Shown here: positions 7,235 through 9,824 of the stretch, one piece after another
Position numbering within the stretch: the stretch's first letter is position 1
Layout: each line of letters starts with the position of its first letter
Assembly: GCA_903847655.1 (NCBI GenBank)
Contig: CAINEG010000161.1
Span: forward strand, 1 to 9,824
Length of the DNA: 9,824 nt
Reading direction: 5' to 3'
From: an uncultured Bacteroidota bacterium
GTDB taxonomy: Bacteria; Bacteroidota; Bacteroidia; Chitinophagales; Chitinophagaceae
Program-made: the position numbers and the translations under genes
Notes under the pieces: model-generated
What the model saw: the letters and a program-made list of their open reading frames with translations, nothing else
Database searches by the model: none
What the model was told of the DNA's origin: nothing

Positions 7235-7250
7235 TTAGTTGCATAACTAA
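7235..7250. promoter_or_regulatory. Candidate MarR operator (inverted repeat)
   Basis: TTAGTT-GCAT-AACTAA is a perfect inverted repeat with 6-bp arms and a 4-bp spacer, ending four bases before the MarR-gene ATG. Its size and TAGTTGCATAACTA core resemble sites bound by MarR dimers. Just upstream, TACTTTTA at 7225-7232 is a one-mismatch match to the TAnnTTTG promoter element, so a protein bound at the repeat would cover the transcription start. This fits negative autoregulation of the MarR and acyl-CoA dehydrogenase pair. I saw no second copy before the acyl-CoA dehydrogenase gene. Confidence 0.55.
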
Positions 7251-7254
7251 CTAT

Positions 7255-7710
7255 ATGTCAAACAACCAATTCAAAAGAGGAGAACTCTACAGCGTCATAA
7301 ATGGCATGGCTACCACCGCCGTTGCCCGTCGATTACAAAAGAATTTTAGAAAGGCCGGATTAGATATCACCATAGAACAATGGTCGGTCTTATACCATCT
7401 TTGGAAGGAAGATGGACTCAGTCAATTAGAATTAGGCATTCGAACTTTCAGAGATAAAGCAAGCACTACCCGACTCATTGATAATTTAGAAAAACAAGAA
7501 TTGGTAGTACGTGTAGCCTCCAAAGAAGATCGTCGAATTAATTTGGTCTACTTGACAGACATCGCCAAACCCTTGCAACAAATAACCTATGAGTTGGCCA
7601 ATCAAACCATGAACGAGGCTTTGTTAAATATCAACAAAGAAGAAATTGAAGTGGTGAAAAATGTTTTACAAAGAGTGTATGATAATTTGACTCATAAAGA
7701 TTTGAGCTAA
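7255..7710 (+). CDS. MarR-family transcriptional regulator
   Basis: A 151-residue MarR-type winged-helix regulator of ordinary length. A dimerisation helix lies near residues 10-33, the helix-turn-helix covers about 53-82 with recognition helix DKASTTRLIDNLEKQ (67-81), and the wing is ASKEDRRINLVYLTD (88-102) with the conserved Asp-Arg-Arg. A C-terminal helical dimer region follows. I choose ATG 7255; an in-frame TTG at 7222 would add eleven residues encoded by the promoter and operator-like repeat, which is unlikely. The next gene, 36 bases downstream on the same strand, encodes a long acyl-CoA dehydrogenase, so the regulator probably represses fatty-acid oxidation and is released by an acyl-CoA or fatty acid; the ligand is inferred. 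It is less likely to control the sugar operon upstream, whose promoter is about 6 kb away. Confidence 0.92.
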   Translation: MSNNQFKRGELYSVINGMATTAVARRLQKNFRKAGLDITIEQWSVLYHLWKEDGLSQLELGIRTFRDKASTTRLIDNLEKQELVVRVASKEDRRINLVYLTDIAKPLQQITYELANQTMNEALLNINKEEIEVVKNVLQRVYDNLTHKDLS

Positions 7711-7746
7711 GTATAAATAATTAAATGAAATTTTAAAATAAGTTTT

Positions 7747-9531
7747 ATGGAAACAACCAAAACAGTAATCAAAGGCGGAGAATGGATCATCAAAGAAGTA
7801 CAAGCCGATGAAATATTTATACCAGAGCAGTTCAATGAAGAGCAATTGATGGTGCGTGACATGTGTGATCAATTCGTGAATACAGAAGTATTGCCCGTAG
7901 CAGATAGAATAGATAAATTAGAACCAGGCTTAATGCCTTCCCTACTTGAAAAAGCAGGCGCACAGGGCTTATTAGGCATCACTGTACCAGAAGCTTATGG
8001 AGGATCAGGAAAAGATTTTGTAACTTCTGTAATTGTCGCAGAATATTTAGGCGGAGGTTATTCTTTCTCTGTAGCCAACGCAGCCCATTCGGGTATTGGT
8101 ACTTTACCCATCTTATATTTTGGTACCGAAGCACAAAAACAAAAATATGTACCAAAATTAGCTTCAGGTGAATACAAAGGTTCTTATGGATTGACCGAGC
8201 CCAACAGTGGTTCTGATGCATTGAGTGCAAAAACTTCTGCAAAATTATCTGCAGATGGAAAGCACTATATCATCAATGGACAAAAATGTTGGATCACCAA
8301 TGGAGGCTTTGCAGATATCTATACCGTATTTGCAAAAATAGACGGAGAACAATTTACTGCCTTCATTATTGAAAGAGGCACAGAAGGTTTTACTCAAGGA
8401 CCCGAAGAACATAAGATGGGCATCAAGGGTTCCTCTACTGTTCAACTATATTTTCAAGATTGTAAAGTGCCCGTGGAAAATTTATTAGGGGAAATAGGCA
8501 AAGGACATATCATTGCTTTTAATATTTTAAATATTGGAAGATTAAAATTAGGATCAGCCACCATTGGTGGCGCAAGAAGAGCATTAACAGAAACAGTTCA
8601 ATATGCAAAAGCTAGGGAACAATTTAAATTGCCCATTGTAAAATTTGGCGCCATCCGACACAAGCTCGCCGAAATGGCCATCCGCTTATGGGTGGGCGAA
8701 AGTGCTTTGTACAGAGTGTCATACAATATTGACGAGCAAGAACAAATTTTATTAGCTGCTGGTAAATCTTTGTCTGAATCTTTATTAGGTGCCGCCGAAG
8801 AATATGCGATTGAATGCGCCATCTTAAAAGTATTTGGGTCTGAGGTATTGGATTTTGTAGTAGACGAGGGCGTGCAAGTACATGGAGGCAATGGTTACAG
8901 TGATGAATATGCCATTTCAAAAGCTTATAGAGATAGTCGCATCAATAGAATTTACGAAGGCACCAATGAAATCAATAGATTGCTAACGGTGGATATGGTT
9001 TTAAAACGTGCCATGAAAGGCAAACTAGATTTAATGGGACCCGCCATGGAAGTGCAAAAAGAATTAATGAGCATTCCTGATTTTGGTGGTGGAGAAGATA
9101 CACCCTTTGCCAAAGAAAAACAAGCCATCGCTAATTTTAAAAAATGTATTTTGATGGTAGCAGGTGCAGCAGTTCAAAAATTAATGATGACCTTGAATAA
9201 GGAGCAAGAAATATTAATGAACATCGCAGATATGTCCATCATTACTTATCATGCAGAATCTGCTTTGTTAAGATTAGAAAAATTAACCACCATGAAAGGT
9301 GAAGCAGCAGTGGCAGTGCAGGCTGATATTGTGCGTACTTATATTTATGATGCAGCTGATGCGATTAACAAAGCCGGCAAGGATGCCATCAATAGTTTTG
9401 CTGAAGGGGATGAGCTACGTATGATGAATATTGGCTTAAAGCGTTTCACCAAGGTAGATGCCTTTAACAGCAAAGAAGCGCGTAGAAGAATTTGCGCACA
9501 GTTGGTGGCAGATGATGGATATAAATTATAG
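7747..9531 (+). CDS. Acyl-CoA dehydrogenase, long FadE/VLCAD-like type
   Basis: A 594-residue flavin acyl-CoA dehydrogenase, longer than the roughly 380-residue short and medium-chain enzymes because of a C-terminal extension of about 175 residues like that in VLCAD and Bacillus-type FadE proteins. The N-terminal helical domain reaches about residue 145, followed by the beta domain with YGLTEPNSGSDA (147-158) and CWITNG (181-186). The second helical domain has YAKAREQF (286-293), QVHGGNGYS (377-385) and RIYEGTNEINR (401-411), where Glu404 is the catalytic base. It catalyses FAD-dependent formation of the trans-2-enoyl-CoA, passing electrons to ETF, with long-chain substrates likely from the architecture. 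It is co-transcribed with the MarR gene and ends at a strong terminator. Partner beta-oxidation genes are not in the window. Confidence 0.93.
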   Translation: METTKTVIKGGEWIIKEVQADEIFIPEQFNEEQLMVRDMCDQFVNTEVLPVADRIDKLEPGLMPSLLEKAGAQGLLGITVPEAYGGSGKDFVTSVIVAEYLGGGYSFSVANAAHSGIGTLPILYFGTEAQKQKYVPKLASGEYKGSYGLTEPNSGSDALSAKTSAKLSADGKHYIINGQKCWITNGGFADIYTVFAKIDGEQFTAFIIERGTEGFTQGPEEHKMGIKGSSTVQLYFQDCKVPVENLLGEIGKGHIIAFNILNIGRLKLGSATIGGARRALTETVQYAKAREQFKLPIVKFGAIRHKLAEMAIRLWVGESALYRVSYNIDEQEQILLAAGKSLSESLLGAAEEYAIECAILKVFGSEVLDFVVDEGVQVHGGNGYSDEYAISKAYRDSRINRIYEGTNEINRLLTVDMVLKRAMKGKLDLMGPAMEVQKELMSIPDFGGGEDTPFAKEKQAIANFKKCILMVAGAAVQKLMMTLNKEQEILMNIADMSIITYHAESALLRLEKLTTMKGEAAVAVQADIVRTYIYDAADAINKAGKDAINSFAEGDELRMMNIGLKRFTKVDAFNSKEARRRICAQLVADDGYKL

Positions 9532-9571
9532 GAAAATAAAGCATTGAAATAATAACTAGTAAGCTATTCTA

Positions 9572-9607
9572 AAAAAAGTCCCACCGAATGCTCGGTGGGA
9601 CTTTTTT
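9572..9607. terminator. Bidirectional intrinsic terminator between convergent genes
   Basis: A hairpin with a perfect 10-bp GC-rich stem (9578-9587 with 9592-9601) and the 4-base loop ATGC. It is flanked by six A on the left and six T on the right, which extend the pairing to 16 bp. Each strand therefore reads as stem-loop plus T tract. It lies 40 bases after the acyl-CoA dehydrogenase stop and 34 bases beyond the stop of the convergent molybdenum-enzyme gene, so it can end both transcripts. Confidence 0.93.
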
Positions 9608-9641
9608 ATACTAAGTATCAATCATTTTTACAAAGGCCCTA

Positions 9642-9824
9642 CTATGCCTTTGTTTTTTTAAAGCCTAACTTATCTGGAGTAATAGGCAAATCGCGAACTC
9701 TTTTGCCAGTAGCATTGTACACTGCATTCGCAATGGCTGCAGCAAAACCAATCAATGCAATCTCACCTATACCTTTAGATCCTATATCATTGACATTTGG
9801 GTCGGGTTTATTGACAAAGTACAC
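9642..9824 (-). CDS. Molybdopterin-binding subunit of a xanthine dehydrogenase/aldehyde oxidase family enzyme (C-terminal end only)
   Basis: The last 60 residues of a minus-strand gene that enters from the right edge; the first codon seen (GTG at 9824-9822) is internal, not a start. The fragment shows FVNKPDP, then GSKGIGE (15-21) followed by an AIANAVYNATGKRVRDLPITP stretch near the C-terminus, all typical of the large molybdopterin subunit (YagR/XdhA type). The Glu21 of GxGE corresponds to the active-site glutamate that acts as base at the molybdenum centre. The protein would hydroxylate an aldehyde or N-heterocycle together with FeS and often FAD subunits, which should lie outside the window. 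The substrate cannot be told. The gene ends with TAG at 9644-9642, convergent with the acyl-CoA dehydrogenase. Confidence 0.85.
   Translation of the reverse strand: MYFVNKPDPNVNDIGSKGIGEIALIGFAAAIANAVYNATGKRVRDLPITPDKLGFKKTKA

Noticed and set aside
7222..7254. TTG at 7222 as the start of the MarR regulator
   Set aside because: The added residues would be encoded by the likely promoter and the inverted repeat; MarR proteins normally begin close to the residues after ATG 7255.
7979..8920. Several minus-strand open frames inside the acyl-CoA dehydrogenase gene, some overlapping each other
   Set aside because: Their translations are low-complexity or family-less and lie entirely within a well-conserved plus-strand gene, so they are antisense shadows.
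1..9824. CRISPR arrays, tRNA or rRNA genes, insertion sequences, phage or defence genes
   Set aside because: No repeat-spacer pattern, RNA-gene signature, terminal inverted repeats or transposase was seen; all long open frames are metabolic, regulatory or glycosyltransferase genes.

Overview
The window looks like a chromosomal piece from a member of the Bacteroidota, most likely Chitinophagaceae-like. The evidence is AT-rich DNA, A/T-rich leaders without Shine-Dalgarno sequences before nearly every start codon, proteins rich in Asn, Lys and Ile, and a perfect match to the Bacteroidota -7 promoter element (TAnnTTTG) before one gene. The taxon is an inference from style, not from a marker gene.

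Layout: (1) positions 1-895, minus strand: the N-terminal 298 residues of a membrane-anchored family 2 glycosyltransferase that runs off the left edge. (2) 896-993: a 98-bp divergent promoter region. (3) 994-7111, plus strand: six closely packed genes. They are a UxaA/altronate-type dehydratase, an SDR dehydrogenase, a fumarylacetoacetate hydrolase (FAH) family enzyme, an amidohydrolase-2 sugar lactonase, a second SDR resembling L-fucose dehydrogenase, and an HxGH nucleotidyltransferase fused to a GHMP-kinase-like domain. (4) 7255-9531, plus strand: a MarR-type regulator with a candidate operator just before its start, followed by a long (594-residue) acyl-CoA dehydrogenase. (5) 9572-9607: a strong hairpin that can terminate transcription on both strands. 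(6) 9642-9824, minus strand: the C-terminal 60 residues of a molybdopterin-binding subunit of the xanthine dehydrogenase family.

The first five operon genes supply one enzyme for each step of the non-phosphorylative diketo-hydrolase route for a 6-deoxyhexose. The sugar is oxidised to its lactone (second SDR), opened to the aldonate (lactonase), dehydrated to the 2-keto-3-deoxy acid (UxaA-like enzyme), oxidised to the 2,4-diketo acid (first SDR) and split to pyruvate plus lactate (FAH enzyme). L-fucose is the most likely substrate; L-rhamnose, L-galactose or D-arabinose are alternatives. The dehydratase is from the UxaA family instead of the enolase superfamily used in the classical pathway.

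The sixth gene is the most unusual item. It joins a cytidylyltransferase-like domain to a compact GHMP domain with a fucokinase-like first motif, which suggests a small kinase/nucleotidyltransferase for activating a sugar next to the genes that degrade it. The MarR/acyl-CoA dehydrogenase pair is a separate fatty-acid oxidation unit. No transporter, mutarotase or dedicated sugar regulator is present in the window.
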